Origin: Megalopta genalis
Taxonomy: Eukaryota > Arthropoda > Insecta > Hymenoptera > Halictidae
Assembly (NCBI RefSeq): GCF_051020955.1
Contig: NW_027476812.1
Location: 1-64,000 of the forward strand
DNA length: 64,000 bases
Direction: 5' to 3'
Shown here piece by piece: positions 50,761 to 63,060 of this stretch (the stretch's first letter is position 1; the number at the start of each line of letters is the position of its first letter). A program made the position numbers and the translations under genes. The notes beneath the pieces were generated by a model. That model worked only from the letters and a program-made list of their open reading frames with translations. It made no database searches and was not told the DNA's origin.

Positions 50761-53700
50761 GGTTTGTTTCATCTGCATCTGAAGCTATATCACTTATGTC
50801 GCTAGTATCTGAAGCTAAATCGTTTGTTTCGGATGGATTTGAAGTTAAATCTTTTACATAGCATTGATTTGCATCTAAATCATGTGTTTCGCTTGGATTT
50901 GAGGCTAACTCGTTAGTTTCATCTGCATTTGAAGCTATTTCACTTATGTCGGTAGTATCTGAAGCTAAATCAGTTGTTTCGCATGGATTTGAAGCTAATA
51001 CTTCTACATCGCATTGATTTGATGCTACATCATGTGTTTCGCATATTTTTGATGCTAACTCGTTAGTCACGTCTGCATTTGAAGTTATATCACTTATTTC
51101 GATAGTATCTAATTCTAAATCATTTGTTTCGCATGGATTTGAAGCTAAACTTTCTACATCGCATTGATTTGAAGTTAAATCATGGGATTCGCTTGGATTG
51201 GAAGCTAACTCGTTTGCTTCGTCTGCATTTGATGCTATGTCACTTATATCCCAAGTGTTTGAAGCTCAATCATTTGTTTCGCATGGATTTGAAGATAAAC
51301 TTTCTACCTCGCATTAATTTTAACTAAATCATTTGTTTCGCATGGAATTGAAGCTATCTGGTCCTTTTTGTCTGCATTTGAAGCTATGCCACTTATATCG
51401 CAAGTATTTGAAGCTAAATCATTGTCTTCGCATGGATTTGAAGCTAAATCATCAACATCGCATTGATTCGAAGCTAAATCATTTGTTTCGCTTAGATTTG
51501 AAGCTAACTCGTTTGTTTCGTCTGTATTTGAAGATATATCACTTATATCGCAAGTATCTGAACCTGAATCATTTGTTTCTTATGGATTTGAAGCTAAACC
51601 TTCTACATCGCACTGATTTGCAGCTAAATCATGTGTTTTGCATGGATTTGAAGCTAAATCGTTTGCTTCGTCTGCATTTGAAGCTATATCACTTATATCC
51701 CAATTGTTTGAAGCTAAATCATTTGTTTCGCATGGATTTAAAGCTAAACCTTCTACATCGCATTGAATTGCTGCTAAATCATGTGATTCGCATGGAATTG
51801 AAGCTAACTGGTTTGTCTCATCTGCATTTGAAGCTATATCACTTATGTCGCTAGTATCTGAAGCTAAATCATTTGTTTCGCATGGATTTGAAGTTAAATC
51901 TTTTACATAGCATCGATTTGTATCTAAATCATGTGTTTCGCTTGGATTTGAAGCTAACTCGTTAGTTTCATCTGCATTTGAAGCTATATCACTTATGTCG
52001 GTAGTATCTAAATCTAAATCATTTGTTTCACATGGATTTGAAGCTAAACTTTCTACATCGCATTGATTTGAAGTTAAATCAAGGGATTCGCTTGGATTGG
52101 AAGCTAACTCGTTTGTTTCGTCTGCATTTGAAGCTATGTCACTTATATCCCAAGTGCTTGAAGCTAAATCATTTGTTTCGCATGGATTTGAAGATAAATT
52201 TTCTACCTCGCATTAATTTTAACTAAATCATTTGTTTCGCATGGAATTGAACCTATCTGGTTCTTTTTGTCTGCATTTGAAGCTATGCCACTTATATCGC
52301 AAGTATTTGAAGCTAAATCATTGTTTTCGCATGGATTTGAAGCTAAACCATCAACATCGCATTGATTCGAAGCTAAATCATTTGTTTCGCTTAGATTTGA
52401 AGCTAACTCGTTTGTTTCGTCTTTATTTGAAGATATATCACTTATATCGCAAGTATCTGAACCTGAATCATTTGTTTCGCATGGATTTGAAGGTAAACCT
52501 TCTACATCGCATTGAATAGAATCTAAATCATGTGATTCGCTTGGATTGGAAGCTAACTCGTTTGTTTCGTCTGCATTTGAAGCTATATCACTTATATCCC
52601 AAGTGTTTGAAGCTAAATCATTTTTCCGCATGGATTTGAAGCTAAACCTTCTACAACGCATTGATTTGCAGCTAAATCATGTGTTTTGCATGGATTTGAA
52701 TCTAAATCGTTTGCTTCGTCTGCATTTGAAGCTATATCACTTATATCCCTATTGTTTGAAGCTAAATCATTTGTTTCGCATGGATTTGAAGCTAAACCTT
52801 CTACATCGCATTGATTTGCTGCTAAATCATGTGATTCGCATGGAATTGAAGCTAACTGGTTTGTTTCATCTGCATTTGAAGCTATATCACTTATGTCGCT
52901 AGTATCTGAAGCTAAATCATTTGTTTCGCATGGATTTGAAGTTAAAGCTTTTACATAGCATTGATTTGCATCTAAATCATGTGTTTCGCTTGGATTTTAA
53001 GCTATATCGTTAGTTTCATCTGCATTTGAGGCTATATCACTTATGTCGCTAGTATCTGAAGCTAAATCATTTGTGTCGCATGGATTTGAAGCTAAACCTT
53101 CCACATAGCATTGATTTGAAGCTTAATCATGTGTTTTGCATGGATGTGAAGCAAACTCGTTTGTTTCCCCTGCATTTGAAGCTATATCACTTATATCGCA
53201 AGTATCTGATGCTAAAACATTTGTTTCGCTTCGATTTGAAAATAACTCGTTTGTTTCGTCTGTATGTGAAGATATATCACTTATATCGCAAGTATCTGAA
53301 CATGAATCATTTGTTTCTTATAGATTTGAAGCTAAGCCTTCCACCTCGCATTGATTTGAATCTAAATCATTTGTTTCGCATGGATTTGAAGCTAACTCGT
53401 TTGTTTCGTCTGTATTTGAAGATATATCACTTATATCGCAAGTATCTGAACCTGAATCATTTGTTTCTTATGGACTTGAAACTAAGCCTTCTACCTCGCA
53501 TTGATCTGAAGCTAAATCATTTGTGTCTCATGGATTTGAAGCTAAACCTTCCACATAGCATTGATTTGAAGCTTAAACATGTGATTTGCATGGATTCGAA
53601 GCTAACTTGTTTGTTTCCCCTGCATTTGAAGCTATATCACTTATATCGTAAGTATCTGATGCTAAAACATTTGTTTCGCTTCGATTTGAAGCTATACCTT

Positions 53701-55450
53701 CTACATTGCATTGATTTGCAGCTAAATCATGTGTTCCGCATGGATCTGAAGCTAACTCGTTTGTTTCGTCTGTATTTGAAGATATATCACTTATATCGCA
53801 AGTATCTGAACCTAAATCATTTGTTTCTTATGGATTTGAAGCTAAGCCTTCTACCTCGCATTGATTTTAAGCTAAATGATTTGTTTCTCATGGATTTGAA
53901 GGTAAACCTTCTACATCGCATTGATTTGAAGCTAAATCATGTGATTCGCTTTGATTGGAAGCTAAGACATTTATTTCGTCTGCATTTGAAGTTGTATCTC
54001 TTATATCGCAAGTATCTGAAGCTAATTCATTTGTGTCTCATGGATTTGAAGCTAAACCTTCCAAATAGCATTGATTTAAAGCTTAAACATGTGATTTGCA
54101 TGGATTTGATGCTAACTTGATTGTTTCCCCTGCATTTGAATCTATATCACTTATATCGTAAGTATCTGATGCTAAAACATTTGTTTCGCTTCGATTTGAA
54201 GCTATACCTTCTACATTGCATTGATTTGCAGCTAAATCATGTGTTCCGCATGGATTTGAAGCTAACTCGTTTGTTTCGTCTGCATTTGAAGCTATGCCAC
54301 TTATATCGCAAGTATCTGAAGCTAAATCATTGGTTTCGCCTGGATTTGAAGCTAAACTTTCTACATCGCATTCATTTGAAGCTAAATCATGTGATTCGCT
54401 TGGATTGGAAGCTAACTCGTTTGTTTCGTCTGTATTTGAAGCTATGCCACTTATATCGCAAGTATCTGAAGCTAAATCATTGGTTTCGCCTGGAGTTGAA
54501 GCTAATCCATCTACATCGCATCGATTTGATGCTAAATCATGTGTTTCGCATATTTTTGATGATAAATCGTTAGTCTGGTCTGAATTTGAAGCTATATCAC
54601 TTATTTCGCTAGTATCTAAATCTAAATCATTTGTTTCGCATGGATTTGAATCTAAACCTTCTACTTTCGCATTGATTTGAAGCTGACTCGTTTGTTTCGT
54701 CTGCATTTGAAGCTATATCACTTATATCCCAACTGTTTGAAGCTCAATCATTTGCTTCGCATGGATTGGAAGCTAATCCTTCTACATCGCATTGATTTGA
54801 AGCAAAATCATGTGATTCGCTTGGATTTGAAGCTAACTCGTTTGTTTCCCCTGATTTTGAAGCTATATCACTTATATCTCAACTGTTTGAATCTAAATCA
54901 TTCGTTTCGCATGGATTTGAAGCTAAAGCTATTACATCGCATTGATTTGAAGCTAAATCATGTGTTGCGCTTGGATTTGAAGCTAACTCATTTGTATCCC
55001 CTGAATTTGAAACTATATCCCTTATGTCGCAAGTATCGTACGCTAAATCATTTGTTTCACATGGATTTGAAGCTAAACCTACTACTTTCGCATTGATTTG
55101 AAGCTGACTGGTTTGTTTCGTCCGCATTTGAAGCTATATCAATTATATATCAACTGTTAGAAGCTAAATCAGTTGTTTCGCATGGATTTGAAGCTAACTC
55201 GTTCGTTTCCCCTGCATCTGAAGCAATATCATTTATATGGCAAGAATCTGAAGCTAAATCATTTGTGTTGCATGGATTTGAAGCTAAACGTTCTACTTTC
55301 GCATTGATTTGAAGCTGACTCGTTTGTTTCGTCCGCATTAGAAGCTATATCACTTATATCCCAACTGTTTGAAGCTAAATCAGTTGTTTCGCATGGATTT
55401 GAAGCTAACTCGTTTGTTTCCCCTGCATTTGAAGCTATATCACTTATATC
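50760..55450 (-). repeat. Further copy of the 34.8-40.6 kb block, with internal deletions
   Basis: 50760-51540 matches about 34830-35610 (offset 15,933). The sequence then jumps to match about 37200 (offset 14,402), so about 1.53 kb is absent. The offset then moves to 14,552 and finally 14,822, which holds to the LTR insertion point. Length steps are again multiples of about 30 bp. It contains the empty LTR target site at 55442-55446. Confidence 0.88.
55442..55446. other. Unoccupied paralogous target site of the LTR
   Basis: ACTTA is present once within ctatatcacttatatcgcaag-type monomer E sequence, and both flanks match the sequences bordering the LTR at 40620 and 41129 (offset 14,822 on the left). 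This is the internal control that defines the LTR ends and its target duplication. Confidence 0.85.
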
Positions 55451-58400
55451 GCAAGTATCTAAAGGTAAATCATTTGTTTCGCCTGGATTTGAAGCTAAAC
55501 CTTCTACTTTCGCATTGATTTAAAGCTAACTCGTTCGTTTCCCCTGCATTTGAAGCTATATCACTTATATCCCAACTGTTTGAAGCTAAATCAGTTGTTT
55601 CGCATGGATTTGAAGCTAACTCGTTTGTTTCCCCTGCATTTGAAGCTATATCACTTATATCGCAAGTATCTAAAGGTAAATCATTTGTTTCGCCTGGATT
55701 TGAATCTAAACCTTCTACTTTCGCATTGATTTGAAGCTGACTCGTTTGTTTCGTCTGCATTTGAAGCTATATCACTTATATCCCAACTGTTTGAAGATAA
55801 ATCATTTGTGTAGCATGGATTTAAAGCAAACTCGTTCGTTTCCCCTGCATTTGAAGCTATATCACTTATATCGCAAGTATCTGATGCTAAATCATTTTTT
55901 TCGCATGGATTTGAAGCTAAATCTTCTACATCGCATTGATTTGAAGCAAATTCATGTGTTTCGCATGGATTTGAAGCTAACTCGTTTGTTTCGTCTGCAC
56001 TTGAAACTATATCACTTATATCGCAAGTATCTGAAGGTAAATCATTTGTTTCGCATGGATTTGAAGCTAAACCTTCTACATCGCATTGATTTGAAGCAAA
56101 ATCATGTGATTCGCTTGGATTTGAAGCTAACTCGTTTGTTTCCCCTGCATTTGAAGCTATATCATTTATATCCCAACTGTTTGAAGCTAAATCATTTGTT
56201 TCGTATGGATTTGAAGCTAAACCTACTACATCGCATTGATTTGAAGCTAAATCATGTGTTTCGCTTGGATTTGAAGCTAACTCGTTTGTTTTCCCTGCAT
56301 TTGAAGCTATATCACTTATATCGCAAGTATCTGATGCTAAATCATTTTTTTCGCATGGATTTGAAGCTAAACCTTCTACATCGCATTGATATGAACCTAA
56401 TTCATGTGTTTCGCATGGATTTGAAGCTAACCTGTTTGTTTCGTCTGCAATTGAAGCTATATCACTTATATCCCAAGTGTTTGAAGCTAAATCATTTGTT
56501 TAGCATGGACTTGAAGCTAAACTTTCCACACAGCATTGATTTGAGGCTTAATCATGTGCTTTGCATGATTTTCAGGCTAACTCGTTTATTTCCGTTGCAT
56601 TTGAAGCTATATCACTTATATCGCAAGTATCTGATGCTAAATCATTTGTTTCGCCTAGATTTGAAGCTAAACCTTCTACTTTCGCATTGATTTGAAGCTG
56701 ACTCGATTGTTTCGTCCGCATTTGAAGATATATCACTTATATCCCAACTGTTTGAAGCTAAATCAGTTGTTTCGCATGGATTTGAAGCTAACTCGTTTGT
56801 TTCCCCTGCATTTGAAGCTATATCACTTATATCGCAAGTATCTAAAGGTAAATCATTTGTTTCGCCTGGATTTGAATCTAAACCTTCTACTTTCGCATTG
56901 ATTTGAAGCTGACTCGTTTGTTTCGTCTGCATTTGAAGCTATATCACTTATATCCCAACTGTTTGAAGATAAATCATTTGTGTAGCATGGATTTAAAGCA
57001 AACTCGTTCGTTTCCCCTGCATTTGAAGCTATATCACTTATATCGCAAGTATCTGAAGCTAAATCATTTGTGTTGCATGGATTTCAAGCTAAACCTTCCA
57101 CATAATATTGATTTGAATCTAAATCATGTGTTTCGCATGGATTTGAAGCTAACACGTTTGTTTCCCCTGCATTTGAAGCTATATCACTTATATCGCAAGT
57201 ATCTGATGCCAAATCATTTTTTTCGCATGGATTTGAAGCTAAACCTTCTACATCGCATTGATTTGAAGCAAATTCATGTGTTTCGCATGGATTTGAAGCT
57301 AACTCGTTTGTTTCGTCTGCACTTGAAACTATATCACTTATATCGCAAGTATCTGAAGTTAAATCATTTGTTTCGCATGGATTTGAAGCTAAACCTTCTA
57401 CATCGCATTGATTTGAAGCAAAATCATGTGCTTCGCTTGGATTTGAAGCTAACTCGTTTGTTTCCCCTGCATTTGAAGGTATATCACTGATATCGCAAGT
57501 ATCTGATGCTAAATCATTTTTTTAGCATAGATTTGAAGCTAAATCAATTGTCCGCATAGATTTTAAGCTAACTCGTTAGTTTCTCCTGCATTTGAAGCTA
57601 TATCACTTATATCCCAATGGCTTGAAGCTAAATCATTTGTTTCGCATGGATTTGAAGCTAAACCTTCTACATCGCATTGATTTGAAGCTAACTCGTCTGT
57701 TTCCCCTGCATTTGAAGCTAACTCGTTTATTTCCGCTGCATTTAAAGCTACATCACTTATATCGCAAATATCTGAAGCTAAATCATTTGTTTCACATGGA
57801 TTTGAAGCGAAACCTTCTACTTCGCATTGATCTGAAGCTAAATCATTTGTCCGCATAGATTTGAAGCTAACTCGTTTGTTTCTCCTGCATTTGAAGCTAT
57901 ATCACTTATATCCCAAGTGTTTGAAGCTCAATCATTTGTTTCGCATGGATTTGAAGCTAAACCTTCTACATCGCATTGATTTGCTGCCAAATCACGTGTG
58001 TCGCATGGATTTGAAGCTAAGCCTTCTACATCGCATTGATATGAAGCTAATTCATGTGTTTCGCATGGATTTGAAGCTAACTCGTTTGTTTCGTCTGCAA
58101 TTGAAGCTATAGCACTTATATCCCAATTGCTTGAAGCTAAATCATTTGTTTCGCATGGATTTGATGCTAAACCTTCTACATCGCATTGATTTGAAGCTAA
58201 CTCGTTTGTTTCCCCTGCATTTGAAGCTATCTCGTTTGTTTCCCCTGCATTTGAAGCTATATCACTGATATCGCAAGTATCTGATGCTAAATCATTTGTT
58301 TGGCATGGATTTGAAGCTAAACCTTCAACATCGCTTTGATTTGCAGATAAATCATGTGTTTCGCATGGATTTGAAGCTAACTCGTTTGTTTCCCCTGCAT

Positions 58401-61400
58401 TTGAAGCTATATCACTTATATCGCAAGTATCTGATGCTAAATCATGTGTTTCGCATGGATTTGAAGCTAACTCCTTTGTTTCTCCTGCATTTGAAGCTAT
58501 ATCACTTATATCGCAAGTATCTGATGCTAAATCATTTTTTCGCATGTATTTGAAGCTAAACCTTCTACATCGCATTGATTTGACGCTAATTTATGTGTTT
58601 CGCATGGATTTGAAGCTAACTCGTTTGTTTCCCCTGCATTTGAAGCTATATCACTGATATCGCAAGTATCTGATGCTAAATCATTTTTTTAGCATAGATT
58701 TGAAGCTAAATCAATTGTCCGCCTAGATTTTAAGCTAACTCGTGAGTTTCTCCAGCATTTGAAGCTATATCACTTATATCCCAATTGCTTGAAGCTAAAT
58801 CATTTGTTTCGCATGGATTTGAAGCTAAATCTTCTATATCGCATTGATTTGAAGCTAACTCGTTTGTTTCCCCTGCAATTGAAGCTAACTCGTTTGTTTC
58901 CCCTGCATTTGAAGCTATATCACTTATATCGCAAGTATCTAAAGCTAAATCATTTGTTTGGCATGGATTTGAAGCTAAACCTTCAACATCGCTTTGATTT
59001 GCAGCTAAATCATGTGTTTCGCATGGATTTGAAGCTAACTCGTTTGTTTCCCCTGCATTTGAAGCTATATCACTGATATCGCAAGTATCTGATGCTAAAT
59101 CATTTTTTTCGCATGGATTTGAAGCTAAACCTTCTACATCGCATTGATATGAAGCTAGTTCATGTGTTTCGCATGGATTTGAAGCTAACTCCTTTGTTTC
59201 CCCTGCACTTGAAGCTAACTCGTTTGTTTCCCCTGCATTTGAAGCTATATCACTTATATCGCAAGTATCTAAAGCTAAATCATTTCTTTGGCATGGATTT
59301 GAAGCTAAACCTTCAACATCGCTTTGATTTGCAGCGAAATCATGTGTTTCGCATGGATTTGGAGCTAACTCGTTTGTTTCCCCTGCATTTGAAGCTATAT
59401 CACTGATATCGCAAGTATCTGATGCTAAATCATTTTTTTTGCATAGATTTGAAGCTAAATCAATTGTCCGCATAGATTTTAAGCTAACTCGTTAGTTTCT
59501 CCTGCATTTGAAGCTATATCACTTATATCCCAATTGCTTGAAGCTAAATCATTTGTTTCGCATGGATTTGAAGCTAAATCTTCTACATCGCATTGATTTG
59601 AAGCTAACTCGTTTGTTTCCCCTGCATTTGAAGCTAACTCGTTTGTTTCCCCTGCATTTGAAGCTATATCACTTATATCGCAAGTATCTAAAGCTAAATC
59701 ATTTGTTTGGCATGGATTTGAAGCTAAACCTTGAACATCGCTTTGATTTGCAGCTAAATCATGGGTTTCGCATGGATTTGAAGCTAACTCGTTTGTTTCG
59801 TCTGCATTTGAAGATATATCACTTATATCCCAACTGTTTGAAGCTAAATCAGTTGTTTCGCATGGATTTGAAGCTAACTCGTTTGTTTCCCCTGCATTTG
59901 AAGCTATATCACTTATATCGCAAGTATCTAAAGGTAAATCATTTGTTTCGCCTGGATTTGAATCTAAACCTTCTACTTTCGCATTGATTTGAAGCTGACT
60001 CGTTTGTTTCGTCTGCATTTGAAGCTATATCACTTATATCCCAACTGTTTGAAGATAAATCATTTGTGTAGCATGGATTTAAAGCAAACTCGTTCGTTTC
60101 CCCTGCATTTGAAGCTATATCACTTATATCGCAAGTATCTGAAGCTAAATCATTTGTGTTGCATGGATTTCAAGCTAAACCTTCCACATAATATTGATTT
60201 GAATCTAAATCATGTGTTTCGCATGGATTTGAAGCTAACTCGTTTGTTTCCCCTGCATTTGAAGCTATATCACTGATATCGCAAGTATCTGATGCTAAAT
60301 CATTTTTTTAGCATAGATTTGAAGCTAAATCAATTGTCCGCATAGATTTTAAGCTAACTCGTGAGTTTCTCCAGCATTTGAAGCTATATCACTTATATCC
60401 CAATTGCTTGAAGCTAAATCATTTGTTTCGCATGGATTTGAAGCTAAACCTTCTACATCGCATTGATATGAAGCTAGTTCATGTGTTTCGCATGGATTTG
60501 AAGCTAACTCGTTTGTTTCGTCTCCAATTGAAGCTATATCACTTATATCGCAAGTATCTGATGCTAAATCATGTGTGTCGCATGGATTTGAAGCTAAGCC
60601 TTCTACATCGCATCGATTTGCATCTAAATCATTTGTTTCGCATGGATTTAAAGCTAACTCGTTTGTTTCCCCTGCATTTGAAGGTATATCACTGATATCG
60701 CAAGTATCTGATGCTAAATCATTTTTTTAGCATAGATTTGAAGCTAAATCAATTGTCCGCATAGATTTTAAGCTAACTCGTTAGTTTCTCCTGCATTTGA
60801 AGCTATATCACTTATATCCCAATGGCTTGAAGCTAAATCATTTGTTTCGCATGGATTTGAAGCTAAACCTTCTACATCGCATTGATTTGAAGCTAACTCG
60901 TTTGTTTCCCCTGCATTTGAAGCTAACTCGTTTATTTCCGCTGCATTTAAAGCTACATCACTTATATCGCAAATATCTGAAGCTAAATCATTTGTTTCAC
61001 ATGGATTTGAAGCGAAACCTTCTACTTCGCATTGATCTGAAGCTAAATCATTTGTCCGCATAGATTTGAAGCTAACTCGTTTGTTTCTCCTGCATTTGAA
61101 GCTATATCACTTATATCCCAAGTGTTTGAAGCTAAAACATTTGTTTCGCATGGATTTGAAGCTAAACCTTCTACATCGCATTGGTTTGCTGCTAAATCAT
61201 GTGTGTCGCATGGATTTGAAGCTAAACCTTCTACATCGCATCGATTTGCATCTAAATCATGTGTTTCGCATGGATTTGAAGCGAACTCGTTTGTTTCTCC
61301 TGCATTTGAAGCTATATCACTGATATCGCAAGTATCTGATGCTAAATCATTTTTTTCGCATGGATTTGAAGCTAAACCTTCTACATCGCATTGATTTGAA

Positions 61401-63060
61401 GCTAAATCATTTGATTCGCTTGGATTTGATGCTAAACCTTCTACATCGCATTGATTTGAAGCTAACTCGTTTGTTTCCCCTGCATTTGAAGCTATCTCGT
61501 TTGTTTCCCCTGCATTTGAAGCTATATCACTGATATCGCAAGTATCTGATGCTAAATCATTTGTTTGGCATGGATTTGAAGCTAAACCTTCAACATCGCT
61601 TTGATTTGCAGCTAAATCATGTGTTTCGCATGGATTTGAAGCTAACTCGTTTGTTTCCCCTGCATTTGAAGCTATATCACTGATATCGCAAGTATCTGAT
61701 GCTAAATCATTTTTTTCGGATGGATTGGAAGCTAAACCTTCTACATCGCATTGATATGAAGCTAGTACATGTGTTTCGCATGGATTTGAAGCTAACTCGT
61801 TTGTTTCGTCTCCAATTGAAGCTATATCACTTATATCGCAAGTATCTGATGCTAAATCATGTGTTTCGCATGGATTTGAAGCTAACTCCTTTGTTTCCCC
61901 TGCATTTGAAGCTATATCACTTATATCGCAAGTATCTGATCCTAAATTATTTTTTCGCATGTATTTGAAGCTAAACCTTCTACATCGCATTGATTTGACG
62001 CTAATTTATGTGTTTCGCATGGATTTGAAGCTAACTCGTTTGTTTCCCCTGCACTTGAAGCTAACTCGTTTGTTTCCTCTGCATTTGAAGCTATATCACT
62101 TATATCGCAAGTATCTAAAGCTAAATCATTTCTTTGGCATGGATTTGAAGCTAAACCTTCAACATCGCTTTGATTTGCAGCTAAATCATGTGTTTCGCAT
62201 GGATTTGGAGCTAACTCATTTGTTTCCCCTGCATTTGAAGCTATATCACTGATATCGCAAGTATCTGATGCTAAATCATTTTTTTAGCATAGATTTGAAG
62301 CTAAATCAACTGTCCGCATAGATTTTAAGCTAACTCGTGAGTTTCTCCAGCATTTGAAGCTATATCACTTATATCCCAATTGCTTGAAGCTAAATCATTT
62401 GTTTCGCATGGATTTGAAGCTAAATCTTCTATATCGCATTGATTTGAAGCTAACTCCTTTGTTTCCCCTGCAATTGAAGCTAACTCGTTTGTTTCCCCTG
62501 CATTTGAAGCTATATCACTTATATCGCAAGTATCTAAAGCTAAATCATTTGTTTGGCATGGATTTGAAGCTAAACCGTGAACATCGCTTTGATTTGCAGC
62601 GAAATCATGTGTTTCGCATGGATTTGGAGCTAACTCGTTTGTTTCCCCTGCATTTGAAGCTATATCACTGATATCGCAAGTATCTGATGCTAAATCATTT
62701 TTTTGCATAGATTTGAAGCTAAATCAATTGTCCGCATAGATTTTAAGCTAACTCGTTAGTTTCTCCTGCATTTGAAGCTATATCACTTATATCCCAATTG
62801 CTTGAAGCTAAATCATTTGTTTCGCATGGATTTGAAGCTAAATCTTCTACATCGCATTGATTTGAAGCTAACTCGTTTGTTTCCCCTGCATTTGAAGCTA
62901 ACTCGTTTGTTTCCCCTGCATTTGAAGCTATATCACTTATATCGCAAGTATCTAAAGCTAAATCATTTGTTTGGCATGGATTTGAAGCTAAACCTTGAAC
63001 ATCGCTTTGATTTGCAGCTAAATCATGGGTTTCGCATGGATTTGAAGCTAACTCGTTTGT
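55450..63060 (-). repeat. Return of the 8-19 kb satellite subfamily
   Basis: D monomers read cccctgc, A monomers tgatgctaaatcattttttt, and D-D doublets are frequent (about 58860-58910, 59205, 59620-59660, 62050, 62460, 62880). The 29-bp marker aatcaattgtccgc occurs at about 57543, 58710, 59458, 60330, 60745, 62305 (as aatcaactgtccgc) and 62731. Internal copies include 55470 to 56642 (offset 1,172), 57563 to 60768 (3,205) and 59508 to 62772 (3,264). Confidence 0.9.
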
